DNA of 64,000 bases from Methylobacter tundripaludum SV96 (GTDB lineage: Bacteria; Pseudomonadota; Gammaproteobacteria; Methylococcales; Methylomonadaceae), in assembly GCF_000190755.2 (NCBI RefSeq), contig NZ_JH109152.1, forward strand, positions 1,156,167 to 1,220,166, in the 5' to 3' direction. This document shows positions 16,134 through 25,195 of the stretch, piece after piece. Below the pieces are notes generated by a model. The model ran no database searches. It saw only the letters and a list, made by a program, of their open reading frames with translations, and had not been told where the DNA came from. Within the stretch, counting starts at the first letter, position 1; the number at the start of each line of letters is the position of its first letter. Made by a program: the position numbers and the translations under genes.

Positions 16134-18116
16134 TTAGCCAGACTCGATCAAATCGGCAGACAAGACCATGACGCGCTTATTTTGTCCGGCCACTATCCTT
16201 TTTACAGCTAAGCGCGGCCTGTTGCGCTCTTTATCCGGCTCGGTCTTCACTATCAAACCCTTTTCATGCATCCGCCGCCAAAGGCTTGATGCGCTTATCA
16301 AGAATGAATCGCCCTGATTACGGGCGAATTGTTGAACGATCTTAAAGGCGGTGTCCTGCTGTAGCCAAACCTCGGCGGGAGTGGTGCCGCTGGCATCGCA
16401 AAACCAGCCCATGCAATCACCCATTGGGCTGTAGTCTTTATTCCCTGCCAGATTAACCGCTCCAGCATCACGCCAACCCCAAGAAAACGGCCTTGAAGGC
16501 GGTGGCCCTTGATTCAGTCGGCAGGCTATATGGGCAGTACCTGAGCTGAACGCCGCGCGTAACAGTTGAAGGAAGCGCTCGGTTTCGTCTTGGTCGGTCT
16601 GATAAGCGCCTTGTTCACTAAATGCCTGTTGTAGCTCTGTCTCGACAGTCGATAACAGCACGTTGCTTTGTTCGCTGGTAATCATGCAGGAATCTTCCAA
16701 GAACTCTAAAAAGGTTTCCGCACCTGCTGCCAAATTGGCGTAAATCTCGGGCGCTCTGGGGTGCGAGGAAGCAAGACCGTCACGCAAGGCCGCATTGCGA
16801 AAGACCTCTACATTTTTGGGAAACTCTTTTTTAAGTTGATCAAGACGTGGCGCTAACCATTGCAGGTAAGCCGACATTAACCCGGCTAGGCTTCCAGCCT
16901 GTGCCGCCTCCTGTAATCGGGTTAATACAGTGTTATCAACATCTGTCCTGGTTAATTCCAAAATCAATAGGCGGCCAAGCAGGGATTGCCCGCGTGGTAA
17001 GTCTTCGGCTGTTACCAGCATCATCGACCGGTTATAAGGCGCGGCTTTGGCTTGCATGGTGGAATCGCGCCTGCCGCGTCCGGCTTGGTTGCCGGTGTTC
17101 CTTATCAAGCGTTCGGCCATTGCGTGTAACTTGGCGGCCTCGGTTTGGCTTACGCTCGGCTTAAAGTCATCCATCACGAATATTGCATCCTTGGCTTGGT
17201 GACTCTTGGCTTCGGCATCGTTGACGGAATCAGACCAGTTACCCGGAAAGCTACGGGCGGTGAAGTTGCCGTAAAAGGCTAAGGCAATAGCGGCGACAGC
17301 ACTTTTTTTCGATCCGGTTAAACCGTGCATCCAGATTGCAAAATCCGTGGGGTGGCACTCTCCCAACGGCGCACGGGCGACAGCTGCTAATAACGCCACG
17401 CCAATATGAGGCTTACTCGGGCAAACATCCAACAACGCCAGGGTATCAGTTACAGCTATTTTCATCTGTTCGCCGGTCAATGGCGCGGGTAATTGGTAAC
17501 GGCTCATGTGTCCAGCGCCCAAATCAACCTCAACGCCATCAACTAAACCACTGCCAGCAATAGCGCCCGATCCGGTCAGATAATGCCACCGATCACCTAT
17601 CTTTTTCCATCCGGTAAACTTAAAGACGGTACGGCGCGGCACATCCCCGCTAAGTGCTGAAAATAAATGAATGGCGGCGCGTAAATTATCCTTTTTGGCG
17701 GCTCCAGGGTAAATAAAGGGCAACGTCCCCCAATGCTCATTTGCCCAATTGCCTTGCGAAGAATAGAAGCTTTTGGCCGGAACATCGACCAACGGCAACA
17801 GCGACCCACTAGCCCGGCGGCCTTCAATGCGTAAAAAGGTGGCATCGGCCAAACCATCGTCTTGAGTAACCTCTTCTACAATCCGGCAAGTAAAATCACA
17901 CAAGGGAAATTCAATAACTCCGCTACTTCCATCCGGCCCGGCCTTAACGGTTTTGACCCGATGAAACGCGCCATTCTTGATGACGTATTCTCCGAACTTC
18001 TGCGTTTTACTGGAACCATTGCCCCCACTGCCGCCCGTGTTGCCGGTATTCTTGCCGGTCGGTTTTTGGGCTGAATTGACCACTTCCAAAACGTGACGGT
18101 TATTCTTCTGCGTCAT
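16134..18116 (-). CDS. DUF927-type P-loop helicase/replication protein of the element
   Basis: This 660-residue protein has a low-complexity linker (about residues 16-40, Gly/Asn/Ser-rich). A core follows with a Walker A-like motif WMHGLTGSKKSAVAA (about residues 278-292) and a Walker B-like motif IFVMDDFKPS, then an RNTGNQAGRGRRD segment. This arrangement fits the DUF927 / superfamily-3-like helicases of integrative elements, which unwind DNA at the element origin. The C-terminal part (about 560-660) looks like a winged-helix region. The start overlaps the end of the primase frame by 17 nt, so the two were translated together before the primase was broken. The helicase frame itself is intact. 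Confidence 0.75.
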   Translation of the reverse strand: MTQKNNRHVLEVVNSAQKPTGKNTGNTGGSGGNGSSKTQKFGEYVIKNGAFHRVKTVKAGPDGSSGVIEFPLCDFTCRIVEEVTQDDGLADATFLRIEGRRASGSLLPLVDVPAKSFYSSQGNWANEHWGTLPFIYPGAAKKDNLRAAIHLFSALSGDVPRRTVFKFTGWKKIGDRWHYLTGSGAIAGSGLVDGVEVDLGAGHMSRYQLPAPLTGEQMKIAVTDTLALLDVCPSKPHIGVALLAAVARAPLGECHPTDFAIWMHGLTGSKKSAVAAIALAFYGNFTARSFPGNWSDSVNDAEAKSHQAKDAIFVMDDFKPSVSQTEAAKLHAMAERLIRNTGNQAGRGRRDSTMQAKAAPYNRSMMLVTAEDLPRGQSLLGRLLILELTRTDVDNTVLTRLQEAAQAGSLAGLMSAYLQWLAPRLDQLKKEFPKNVEVFRNAALRDGLASSHPRAPEIYANLAAGAETFLEFLEDSCMITSEQSNVLLSTVETELQQAFSEQGAYQTDQDETERFLQLLRAAFSSGTAHIACRLNQGPPPSRPFSWGWRDAGAVNLAGNKDYSPMGDCMGWFCDASGTTPAEVWLQQDTAFKIVQQFARNQGDSFLISASSLWRRMHEKGLIVKTEPDKERNRPRLAVKRIVAGQNKRVMVLSADLIESG

Positions 18117-18548
18117 GATCCAACCCCTTCAAGTAAGCGCTGTAGTCGTTAAAGTCGCCATGAATCGGCGGCACCGTGACACTACCGCCTACAGCTTCCG
18201 CCGCTCCGGTGGCTTTGGTCAGGCCGGGATTGCCTGGCGTTTGAGTGTCATTGTCTGCACAAAAAACAATCTCTGCATCAGGGAGTTTCTCTCGAACGAT
18301 GCGCCCGACCGCCATTAGGTTATTCGCTGTGAAAGCCACATAGACGCGGTAGCCGCTTTCTTCGTGGAGTGTTGCGGCAGTGGCGAAGCCTTCAGCAATC
18401 AGTACCTTTTCAGTTTTCGCCCCGATCCACCAAAACAAACCGGCCAGACCGCCACCCGGCAAAAAGTCCTTGTCCCGCTCCAGCTCCGGGTGCTTCTCGG
18501 CAAGTATGCCCTGAAGGCTTCTGATTACGCCGGTTTGGTCATAAGTAG

Positions 18549-19148
18549 TTACGCAAAAGTTATTTGGAATTTTTTACCGATGTCACTCAGGATTTCCAAC
18601 ACCCACTTTTTCAAGTGTCCGTAACTTTGATAGGCATCGAGCGGCAACCATTCGTACTTAACTTTACGCCAGAGTATTTCGATCAGGTTCAGCTCCGGGC
18701 TGTAAGGCGGAAGAAAATGTAAGCACACACCACGTTGTTGCCAGCCCGCCAGCTTTTCTTTGAATACGCCGCTACGATGAATGGAAGCATTATCCAACAC
18801 CACACAGCACGGCACTTTAGTTTCTTCGTACTTGCCGGCATACGTTTCGACAAACGCATCAAAGGCATTGACAACCGTATCCGTTGTCACCGATTGTTCG
18901 GAGCTGTGGAAAAACAGATCATTGCTGCGACTCAAAAAACCTAACACATTCATGCGCTTGCTACGATAGCAGGGTATTTGTCGGGTCTCGCCAATCCGTT
19001 GCCATCCATAGGGTACACAGGGTGTCGTGCTAAATCCGTTTTCGTCAAAGTAGTAAAGCTTCAATTCCCCATCATCCTCTTGCTGTTTCAAGGCCTTCAG
19101 ATATGCCTTATCACGTTGGAAATCTGCTTCATTACGCTTTCCCTTCAC
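18549..19148 (-). CDS. IS630 transposase, DDE catalytic part (ORF B)
   Basis: This 199-residue frame carries the DDE triad: Asp in LYYFDENGFS, Asp in CCVVLDNASIHRSG, and Glu in SPELNLIEILWRKVKYEW. It starts with ATG inside an ATGA overlap with the stop of ORF A, so translation coupling or frameshifting would make the full enzyme. It catalyses cut-and-paste transposition into TA sites. All catalytic residues are present, and the copy has both ends, so it could be active. Confidence 0.92.
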   Translation of the reverse strand: MKGKRNEADFQRDKAYLKALKQQEDDGELKLYYFDENGFSTTPCVPYGWQRIGETRQIPCYRSKRMNVLGFLSRSNDLFFHSSEQSVTTDTVVNAFDAFVETYAGKYEETKVPCCVVLDNASIHRSGVFKEKLAGWQQRGVCLHFLPPYSPELNLIEILWRKVKYEWLPLDAYQSYGHLKKWVLEILSDIGKKFQITFA

Positions 19149-19618
19149 TGATTGCCGACAACGTTTCCAGGCATAGGCACTTTTTTTAAAATTCGTTTAA
19201 AGGTGTCAAGGCTGGCTTCCTTGCCCGTCTCCTCCAGCAATCGTGCTGCGGCGGCCTTGGGCTGGTGTGGGTTTTTGTCAATATAGCCCAGAAAAACGGC
19301 TTGTTCCTCAACCGTGAAGCGCACAGGCCTACCGCTTCGTGGACAATCGTAAAGCCCTATTAATCCCTCTGTTTCCCATTTGTCTAACCATGAGCTGACA
19401 GTCTCATGCTGGGACTCAAACAATTCGCTCAGCCGTGCAATTACATACCTTCTATTATTCAATAAGATAGCATGTGCCCGTTGTCTAACCCGGAATAAGG
19501 GGTGGTTACGATAGGCTTCGGTTAACGTTACTTCCTCTTCCGGGGTCAGTTTGGCGATGAATTTCAGGTGGACTCCTAATTTTTGTCTGTTATTGCAATC
19601 GTTTCCAGTTTGACACAA
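19145..19618 (-). CDS. IS630 transposase, DNA-binding part (ORF A)
   Basis: This 157-residue frame has a TTG start and holds helix-turn-helix segments: RYVIARLSELFESQHETVSS, then WLDKWETEGLIGLYDCPRSG and a RPVRFTVEEQ linker. It should bind the IS ends. It overlaps ORF B by 4 nt. The sequence is identical in protein to the copy at 42429-42902. Confidence 0.9.
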   Translation of the reverse strand: MCQTGNDCNNRQKLGVHLKFIAKLTPEEEVTLTEAYRNHPLFRVRQRAHAILLNNRRYVIARLSELFESQHETVSSWLDKWETEGLIGLYDCPRSGRPVRFTVEEQAVFLGYIDKNPHQPKAAAARLLEETGKEASLDTFKRILKKVPMPGNVVGNQ

Positions 19619-20158
19619 TAAATTTACTTCCTAATAACTTTCGCATTACTACTTACATCGGCAGAATTAGGCAATTTTCGACCACGATTTTTTTAAACTT
19701 GCCGGGTCCGGTCTCAATGCTTCGCTCCCAACGCCCCTCCCTCAAGCCGTGCGGTTTGATCTGCTTACGCGCTAAATACGGATGATCCGGCGGCGCAGGT
19801 TTGACTGTCTGCCAGATTGTCCGCGCCTTACCTGCTGCTTTGTCTTGTTTTCGCTGCTGCTCGGCTTGGCGCCGCTGCTGTTCACGTTGAATACGTTCGC
19901 GCTCGGCTTGTGATATAGGTTCGCCCGACCCGCCGCGACTGTCATTAACAAAAAAGGTTTGCCTTTCACCGCTCTTGTGGTTTTCAACCAGACCGCCTTG
20001 CCGATCTGTGAAAATCTTAATCACTGCATCATTTTTGCCCCGGTGGTCGTCGGCCAGGTCGGCACGGTGCCAAGCACCGTCAGCCGGAACGGACTTGTAA
20101 TCAACGCCAATGGCTTCGCAGGCAGTACGGCAAGCACCTTCAATAGATTGAACGCTCA

Positions 20159-20536
20159 TTATTCACCACCTGACTTTTTGCTGGATTCTATCGCGAGGCG
20201 GCAAATAGCTTTAAGGCGCGTCCGTGATGACTCTATCAAACTCTCAACAATATGCTGATCTGAACAAATCAACACAACTCCGACCAGCTCGCCAATTCCC
20301 ATAATTTGTTTATGTGTGTCTGCCAATAAAACCTCCAGTGCTTTTTTGTTTGCTTCACCAGCCAGTGTGTCACTTGATATTAGAGCAGTTGCACGAGACA
20401 ACGCTCTTCCAGTCACCATAATTTGAGTACTCACAACACCCAAAAGGTCGAGCTGCATTTCTCGTGAAATCACAGGCTCGCTTATGTCGACTCGCATTGT
20501 GGTTTTTATGGACTGGTTAGTTGTTGAATCGATCAT
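20159..20536 (-). CDS. Hypothetical island protein, 125 residues
   Basis: The protein is mostly helical, with SEPVISREMQLDLLGVVSTQ near the start and a LVGVVLICSDQHIVESLIES stretch near the end. It shows no signal peptide. Its stop overlaps the primase start at 20159, and its start overlaps the AlpA-like gene stop by 4 nt, so it belongs to the replication operon. I recognise no family. Confidence 0.55.
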   Translation of the reverse strand: MIDSTTNQSIKTTMRVDISEPVISREMQLDLLGVVSTQIMVTGRALSRATALISSDTLAGEANKKALEVLLADTHKQIMGIGELVGVVLICSDQHIVESLIESSRTRLKAICRLAIESSKKSGGE

Positions 20537-20799
20537 TTAACACCCCCAGCGGCTTCATCAGGCTTTTCAGGTGAATCCAGCAAAGCGCGAATCTCAGCAA
20601 CAGGCCAAACTCTACAGCGTGGGGATAATAGTTTTCCTGCTGGATACTTTCCGGCTTTTACGCCGTTAAGAAAGCTGGTTTTAGATATACCCAGAACTGC
20701 AAGAATGGAAAGTAAGCGGACATACCCCTCAGCGGGTAATGGTGCAGGAATGTAAGTTATTTTTTTACGCGGTTTGCGCGGGGCGGTTTCGGTTGTCAT
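20533..20799 (-). CDS. AlpA-family regulator of the integrated element
   Basis: This 88-residue protein has an MerR-like winged helix: VRLLSILAVLGISKTSFLNG, then GKYPAGKLLSPRCRVWPVAE and IRALLDS. AlpA-type proteins in P4-like elements activate the integrase or excision functions. The N-terminus is basic (RKPRKKITY). It is the first gene of a tightly overlapping operon with the 125-residue protein, the primase and the helicase. Confidence 0.78.
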   Translation of the reverse strand: MTTETAPRKPRKKITYIPAPLPAEGYVRLLSILAVLGISKTSFLNGVKAGKYPAGKLLSPRCRVWPVAEIRALLDSPEKPDEAAGGVK

Positions 20800-20890
20800 T
20801 GGTAGAGCCTCGTTGATTGATAATTAAGCGAGGTTGTATTAGACAGACAGAAAACAGCCTTGTGCAGGTAGAACAGTTCTAGGGAATTGC

Positions 20891-20955
20891 AGCTTTAAGG
20901 GTGGGTAGGTTCTCTACAGGCCGCGTGTCATATAGCTTTATGGGGTGGGTAGGTT
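20891..20955. repeat. Direct repeat upstream of the AlpA-like operon
   Basis: The motif agcttta(a/t)gggtgggtaggtt occurs at 20891-20911 and 20934-20955. They lie between the AlpA-like gene and the 207-residue gene and may be regulator sites. The sequence ttctctacaggcc inside this region recurs near 12830. Confidence 0.5.
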
Positions 20956-20957
20956 TT

Positions 20958-21581
20958 TTAATCCGAAGAAGGAGCGCCACCATTTTTATCTGGATTCAAC
21001 AAGGTAGCAATACGAATCCTCGCTTCTCTGCTTAATGTCTTCTGGTAATGGGTTTCTAGCCATTCTTCTATCAACTTCTTTCGGCTGCCCTGCTTTGGCC
21101 TGTCGGGGTTGTGGTCAAGAACCGCATTCCACGCTTGAATTGCAATGCTTAATTCATCACTAAACGCGGGGTGCTTTGGGTCAAGATATGCCGGCGGCGT
21201 ATTGGTCAAAATGGTTAGCTGTTCGTCAGGCTCTGTGAGGAAATTAGGCACACCAGGCACGTTAAGCCAGTCAATTATTTCAGTAGCCCCCTGCCACTCA
21301 ACGTAAAAATCCGAAACCGGGAAAAATTCGCCTTCCTTTGCATGACCTAAATCTATATAGAGGCCGTTCAATTCCTCAAAAATGTTTGTAAGTTTTGCTG
21401 ACTCACTTTGCCTTGCTTTTTCAGAAAGTTGCGGCTCTTCTCCAATTGCGATATAGGCAACTGCAAGCAGCGAATATTTATCTCGATTTTTCCAATAACT
21501 AGAAATTGTCACTAATAACACCTCGTCAAAGTGTAAGCAGTCCTGAAAGGGGATAACCGGAAATGAAAGGACGAGTTCCAC
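20958..21581 (-). CDS. Hypothetical island protein, 207 residues
   Basis: The C-terminal half contains PPAYLDPKHPAFSDELSIAI, QAWNAVLDHN and a helical KKLIEEWLETHY segment followed by LSREARIRIATLLNPDKNGG. This pattern is common in uncharacterised proteins of integrative elements and prophages. The N-terminal half is acidic and helical. No catalytic motif is apparent. The gene lies between the integrase and the AlpA-like operon and appears intact. Confidence 0.6.
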   Translation of the reverse strand: MELVLSFPVIPFQDCLHFDEVLLVTISSYWKNRDKYSLLAVAYIAIGEEPQLSEKARQSESAKLTNIFEELNGLYIDLGHAKEGEFFPVSDFYVEWQGATEIIDWLNVPGVPNFLTEPDEQLTILTNTPPAYLDPKHPAFSDELSIAIQAWNAVLDHNPDRPKQGSRKKLIEEWLETHYQKTLSREARIRIATLLNPDKNGGAPSSD

Positions 21582-21659
21582 TTTTTAGCCGCTAAGCCTA
21601 TCCGGTTGTTAGAATTATATCAGGTGTTTGTTTTAGCATTGCGCCAATGTCAGCATGTT

Positions 21660-22868
21660 TTACCCGATCTTCTTAAACGGTATCACTTGCGCCCCATTCT
21701 TCAAGCCATCCAGGTAATCAGACCATTGTTGCATCATCTGCCGCCGTTCCGGTAAGTGTTGCGCCCGGTTATAGGCAGCTTTAACTTGATTGCGTTAGGC
21801 GTGTGAAAGCTGTCGCTCGATCATATCCGAATGAAAACCGTGCTCATGTAGAAGGGTGCTGGCGGTGGTTCTGAATCCATGCGCGGTGTGCTGGCCCTGG
21901 TAACCCATACGCCGGATTGCTGCGCCGATAGATTCACGGCTGATATGTTTCTCGCCGTTTTTACCTTGGTTGCTGGCAAATACATACCTTTGATTGCCGG
22001 TGAGCGGGTGAATATCCCTAAGCAATGCCACAGCCTGTGTGCTAAGCGGGACTATGTGCGCGTCCTTCATTTTCATTTTGTCGGCGGCAATGCGCCACTC
22101 TGCCGCGTCAAGGTCGAATTCGTCCCATTCGGCTTGTGCAAGGTTTGCAGGTCTGGCAAATATCAACGGCTGGAGCTGTAGCGCTGTTCTCACTACAAAA
22201 TTACCGCCATAAGCTTCAATGTCTCTTAATAGTTGCCCCAATGGCTTAGGCTCGGTAATGGCGGGGTAATGTCCTTTAACGGGTGAAGGTAAAGCGCCGC
22301 GCAAATCTTGCGTTACGTCTCGCTCTGCTCGGCCTGTGGCGATACCGTACCGAATAGCTTGCCCTATAAACTGCTTGGTTCTTGTTGCTGTTTCTATAGC
22401 TCCACGCGCTGTAATCCGTCTTAATGTTGTTAAAACTTCGACTGCTGATAATTCCTTTAGCGGCCTGCTACCTATCCAGGGATACACATCACGCTCGAAA
22501 CATTCTTTAATATGCTTATGGTGAGATGCGCTCCATTCTTGCTGCTTGGTCATTAAAAAATCTTCGGCAATCGCCTTAAAGGTATTTTCAATGCTACCAG
22601 CTTTTTCTATTTTGCGGGTAATGCCTGGATTTATACCGCCAGCAATTTGTTTTATGGCGGTATCTCGTTTATCTCTGGCTTCTTTAAGTGAAGTTGCCGG
22701 ATAAACACCAAGGGATAAGGTTAAACGCTTATTGTTGAATCTGTAGTTGTACCGAAAGTATTTGCCGCCGTTGGGATGTACAAGCAAGTACATGCCCTTT
22801 TCATCCTGCATTTTATAAGGCTTGGCGGCTGGTTTGGCGTTCTTTATGGCGGTATCTGATAGCGACAT
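21660..22868 (-). pseudogene. int: Tyrosine-recombinase integrase (P4 type) with a nonsense codon before the catalytic Tyr
   Basis: From ATG 22868 the frame reads a P4-type integrase: an N-terminal arm domain (MSLSDTAIKNAKPAAKPYKM, then YRFNNKRLTLSLGVYPA), a SAM-like core domain, and a catalytic domain with the Arg region (LIFARPANLAQAEW) and HTAHGFRTTAS. A TAA stop at codon 358 (21795-21797) follows QLSHA. The frame continues open for 44 more codons (RNQVKAAYNRAQHLPERRQM and on) to a natural stop at 21660. The nucleophile Tyr of AAYNRA (codon 366) lies after the premature stop. The usual residue there is Glu, so a single GAA-to-TAA change explains it. The product should be inactive unless the stop is read through. 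Confidence 0.88.
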
Positions 22869-22929
22869 GGCGGTATATGCTCCAAGGTTTAACGGTATAC
22901 CGCCACTTATACCGCCATTTGTGGCGGTA
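22847..22929. promoter_or_regulatory. Cluster of TACCGCCA motifs at the integrase start
   Basis: Copies lie at 22847-22854 (reverse), 22868-22875 (reverse), 22898-22905, 22910-22917 and 22922-22929 (reverse). The last two form a hairpin. The same octamer recurs at the left end of the element (12871-12890), so these are candidate integrase or excisionase arm sites. Some also overlap the integrase promoter. Confidence 0.5.
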
Positions 22930-22966
22930 TGTCAATGTATCTTACTGCACTTCGTTGGGCAATAAA

Positions 22967-22997
22967 AAACCCGCTAAGCCTTGTGACTTGCGGGTTT
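22967..22997. terminator. Terminator between integrase and tRNA-Ser
   Basis: Stem aaacccgc/gcgggttt with A-runs and T-runs on both sides; it works for tRNA transcription on the minus strand. Confidence 0.75.
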
Positions 22998-23030
22998 TTG
23001 TACTTTACTGAACCTCAGTAAATCGTTGTT

Positions 23031-23118
23031 TGGCGGAGAGAGAGGGGTTCGAACCCTCGATACGTTGCCGTATACACACTTTCCAGGCGTGCGCCTTCGA
23101 CCACTCGGCCATCTCTCC
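23031..23118 (-). tRNA. tRNA-Ser (GGA)
   Basis: The minus strand reads as an 88-nt type II tRNA with acceptor stem GGAGAGA, D-loop GCCGAGTGGTCGAAGGC, anticodon GGA in the loop CTGGAAA, a long variable arm, T-loop GGTTCGAACCC and an encoded CCA end (23031-23033). It decodes UCC and UCU. Its 3' end borders the integrated element. Confidence 0.96.
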
Positions 23119-23274
23119 TATTATTTTGCTTCCCGTAGATCACGGGAAGCCAATTAGAATAATCGATATTGCGTTTTAGCGCAATGCCCTTTGCTTACGA
23201 TCGCACAGATGCAGGAGATAGAGCATCAACAGCAGGCGCTTTAGGCGACATACGGAGCCCGTTGCCGGAAGCGT

Positions 23275-25194
23275 TTATTTTTGGTGACCGCCACCACTCT
23301 CTTCGGTCTGCGCTTCCAGTTCATCCCATCGCTTGTAAACTTGCTCCAGCTTTGCATCGACCTGCTTCAGTTCATCCAGGGTCTTGGCAACGACGGCTTG
23401 ATCTTTTTTGTAGAACTCAGGCGCACTGATTTGGCGGTTTAATTCCGCTTGTTCGGTTTCAAGCTCACCGATCAGTTCCGGCAGTTTATCCAGCTCCTGC
23501 TGTTCCTTAAAGCTTAGTTTTTTTTTCGTTACGGCGCGCGCGGGAGCTTGGGCCGCCGGCTTTTCCTGCTTGGTTACCTTGACAGTTTCGGCCTGCTTCA
23601 CCTGCTTAACATGATCCATCCAATCGGTATAGCCGCCGACAAATTCATCGACTTCGCCTGAGCCGTCAAGCACAAAGACACTGGTCACTACGTTGTCCAG
23701 AAAAGCCCTATCATGACTCACCAGCAGCAAAGTGCCGTCAAAGTCGACCAGTTTTTCTTCCAACAGTTCCAGGGTTTCCAAATCCAGGTCATTGGTCGGT
23801 TCATCCATAATGATCAGGTTGGAAGGCTTGGTAAATAACCTCGCCAGTAACAAGCGGTTTTTCTCGCCGCCCGATAAACTCTTTACCGGAGAACGAGCCC
23901 TGGCCGGAGCAAACAGGAAGTCGCCCAGATACGACATGACATGCCGCTGGTTACCGGCGATTTCGACAAAATCATTACCGTCGGCGACGGTATCGGCAAC
24001 GGTCATGTTCGGGTCGAGTTGATCACGCAACTGGTCAAAGTAGGCGATTTCGAGCCGGGTGCCCTGCTCTACCGTGCCGCTGTCAGGCTCCAACTGCTTT
24101 AACAGCAATTTTAACAAGGTCGATTTACCGGCGCCGTTAGGGCCGATCAGGCCGATTTTATCGCCGCGCTGAATCAGCGTGGAAAAATGCTTAACAATCG
24201 GCCTGTCCTCGTAACCAAAGCTAATATCGTTAACTTCGATTACTTTTTTACCGGAAGCATCGCCCCTATCCAGAGACATCTTGCTGGTGCCTTGGGTGTT
24301 GCGGCGTTGGGAGCGTTCGTTACGCAACTTCTCCAGCGCCCTGACCCGGCCTTCATTGCGTGTGCGCCTGGCTTTTACGCCCTGTCTGATCCAGACTTCT
24401 TCATCGGCCAGTTTCTTGTCGAACTCGGCATTTTGATTGGCTTCGTCTTCCAGAGCGGCGGCTTTGCGGGCCAGATAATCGTCATAACTGCCCTGCCAGG
24501 ACACCAGATTGCCGCGATCCAGATCGATAATCCGGGTCGCCAGTTTTTGCAAAAACGACCGGTCATGGGTCACAAATAACACGGCCCCCTGAAAATTCAG
24601 CAGCTGGTCTTCCAACCAGGTAATGCTTTCAAAATCCAGATGGTTGGTCGGTTCATCCAGCAATAACACTTCCGGCTCTATCACCAAGGCTCTGGCCAAG
24701 GCTACGCGCCGCTTCCAGCCGCCTGACAAGCCGCTGATCTTTAATTCGCCGGGCAAATCCAGCTTGCTTAAGGTGGTTTCAACCCGTTGTTGAAAATGCC
24801 AGCCGTTATGCACTTCGAGTTTGTGCTGCAAATCGCCCAACTCATTCAAGGCTTTGTCGTCATCGTAATCCATGGTTAAAGACAGCGCGTGATAACGGGT
24901 AATCCACTCGCCCAGCTCGCCCAAGCCACCGGCAACCGCGTCGTAGATGGTCGCATCATCCGGCAAATCGGGCGTTTGCTCCAGCCATGCCAGCTTTAAT
25001 TCCGGTTGCCGCCAGATGTCGCCGTGATCGGGCTGAATATTCCCGGCAATGATCTTCATTAAGGTTGATTTACCCTCGCCGTTGCGGCCTAACAAGCCTA
25101 CCCGTTCCCCGGCATCCAGCTGAAAGTCGGAATTTTTCAATAAAGCGTGAGTTCCAAAAGCGATGGAAACGTTGGTCAATCGTAATAAGGGCAT
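23275..25194 (-). CDS. uup: ABC-F ATPase, Uup type
   Basis: Start chosen at ATG 25194 (MPLLRLTNVSIAFGTHALLK), which fits the family and sits one base after the cinA-like stop; the upstream extension overlaps cinA. The 639-residue protein has two ATPase domains, each with Walker A (GRNGEGKST and GPNGAGKST), signature (LSGGWKRRVAL and LSGGEKNRLLL) and Walker B (LLLDEPTNHLD and IIMDEPTNDLD), joined by a basic linker (RRTRNEGRVRALEKLRNERS). A Lys/Glu-rich coiled coil ends it, which separates Uup from the other ABC-F classes. It acts in the cytoplasm on ribosomes or branched DNA. No membrane segments are present. Confidence 0.9.
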   Translation of the reverse strand: MPLLRLTNVSIAFGTHALLKNSDFQLDAGERVGLLGRNGEGKSTLMKIIAGNIQPDHGDIWRQPELKLAWLEQTPDLPDDATIYDAVAGGLGELGEWITRYHALSLTMDYDDDKALNELGDLQHKLEVHNGWHFQQRVETTLSKLDLPGELKISGLSGGWKRRVALARALVIEPEVLLLDEPTNHLDFESITWLEDQLLNFQGAVLFVTHDRSFLQKLATRIIDLDRGNLVSWQGSYDDYLARKAAALEDEANQNAEFDKKLADEEVWIRQGVKARRTRNEGRVRALEKLRNERSQRRNTQGTSKMSLDRGDASGKKVIEVNDISFGYEDRPIVKHFSTLIQRGDKIGLIGPNGAGKSTLLKLLLKQLEPDSGTVEQGTRLEIAYFDQLRDQLDPNMTVADTVADGNDFVEIAGNQRHVMSYLGDFLFAPARARSPVKSLSGGEKNRLLLARLFTKPSNLIIMDEPTNDLDLETLELLEEKLVDFDGTLLLVSHDRAFLDNVVTSVFVLDGSGEVDEFVGGYTDWMDHVKQVKQAETVKVTKQEKPAAQAPARAVTKKKLSFKEQQELDKLPELIGELETEQAELNRQISAPEFYKKDQAVVAKTLDELKQVDAKLEQVYKRWDELEAQTEESGGGHQK

Positions 25195-25195
25195 T

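Larger units (their letters stand above)
18544..19653 (-). mobile_element. IS630-family insertion sequence, complete copy
   Basis: A 1110-bp element with imperfect inverted ends of about 26 bp: agtagttacgcaaaagttat at 18544, and agtagtaatgcgaaagttat read inward from 19653. It is flanked by TA on both sides (18542-18543 and 19654-19655), the TA target duplication of the IS630/Tc1 group. It carries two overlapping transposase frames. A second, nearly identical but 3'-truncated copy lies at 41861-42937. Confidence 0.93.
18100..20159 (-). pseudogene. Toprim primase gene split by an IS630 insertion
   Basis: The N-terminal part (20159-19656, 168 codons) reads as a zinc-ribbon-less primase start with a long Gln/Arg coiled coil, ending ENCLILPM. 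The C-terminal part (18543-18100) resumes with YDQTGVIRSLQG and holds the Toprim motifs VLIAEGFATA and VFCADNDTQ. Removing the IS and one TA copy joins the halves exactly in frame to a 315-residue protein. The family makes primers or acts in plasmid and phage replication. Each half has open sequence, but the Toprim half lacks its own start, so the gene is probably dead. Confidence 0.85.
12750..23033 (-). mobile_element. P4-like integrative element beside tRNA-Ser, probably immobile
   Basis: About 10.3 kb between the small-membrane-protein unit and tRNA-Ser(GGA), with nearly all genes on the minus strand. The integrase lies next to the tRNA 3' end, followed by a hypothetical gene, an AlpA-like regulator, a primase, a DUF927 helicase and several small genes. 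TACCGCCA motifs occur at both ends (12871-12890 and 22847-22929). No repeat of the tRNA 3' end was found on the left by eye, so the left boundary is approximate. The integrase and primase genes are both broken. Confidence 0.75.

Noticed and set aside
12750-23033. A direct repeat of the tRNA-Ser 3' end at the left boundary
   Set aside because: I looked for tggcggagagagaggggttc and parts of it from 11.8 to 16 kb and found no convincing copy, so the left boundary stays approximate.
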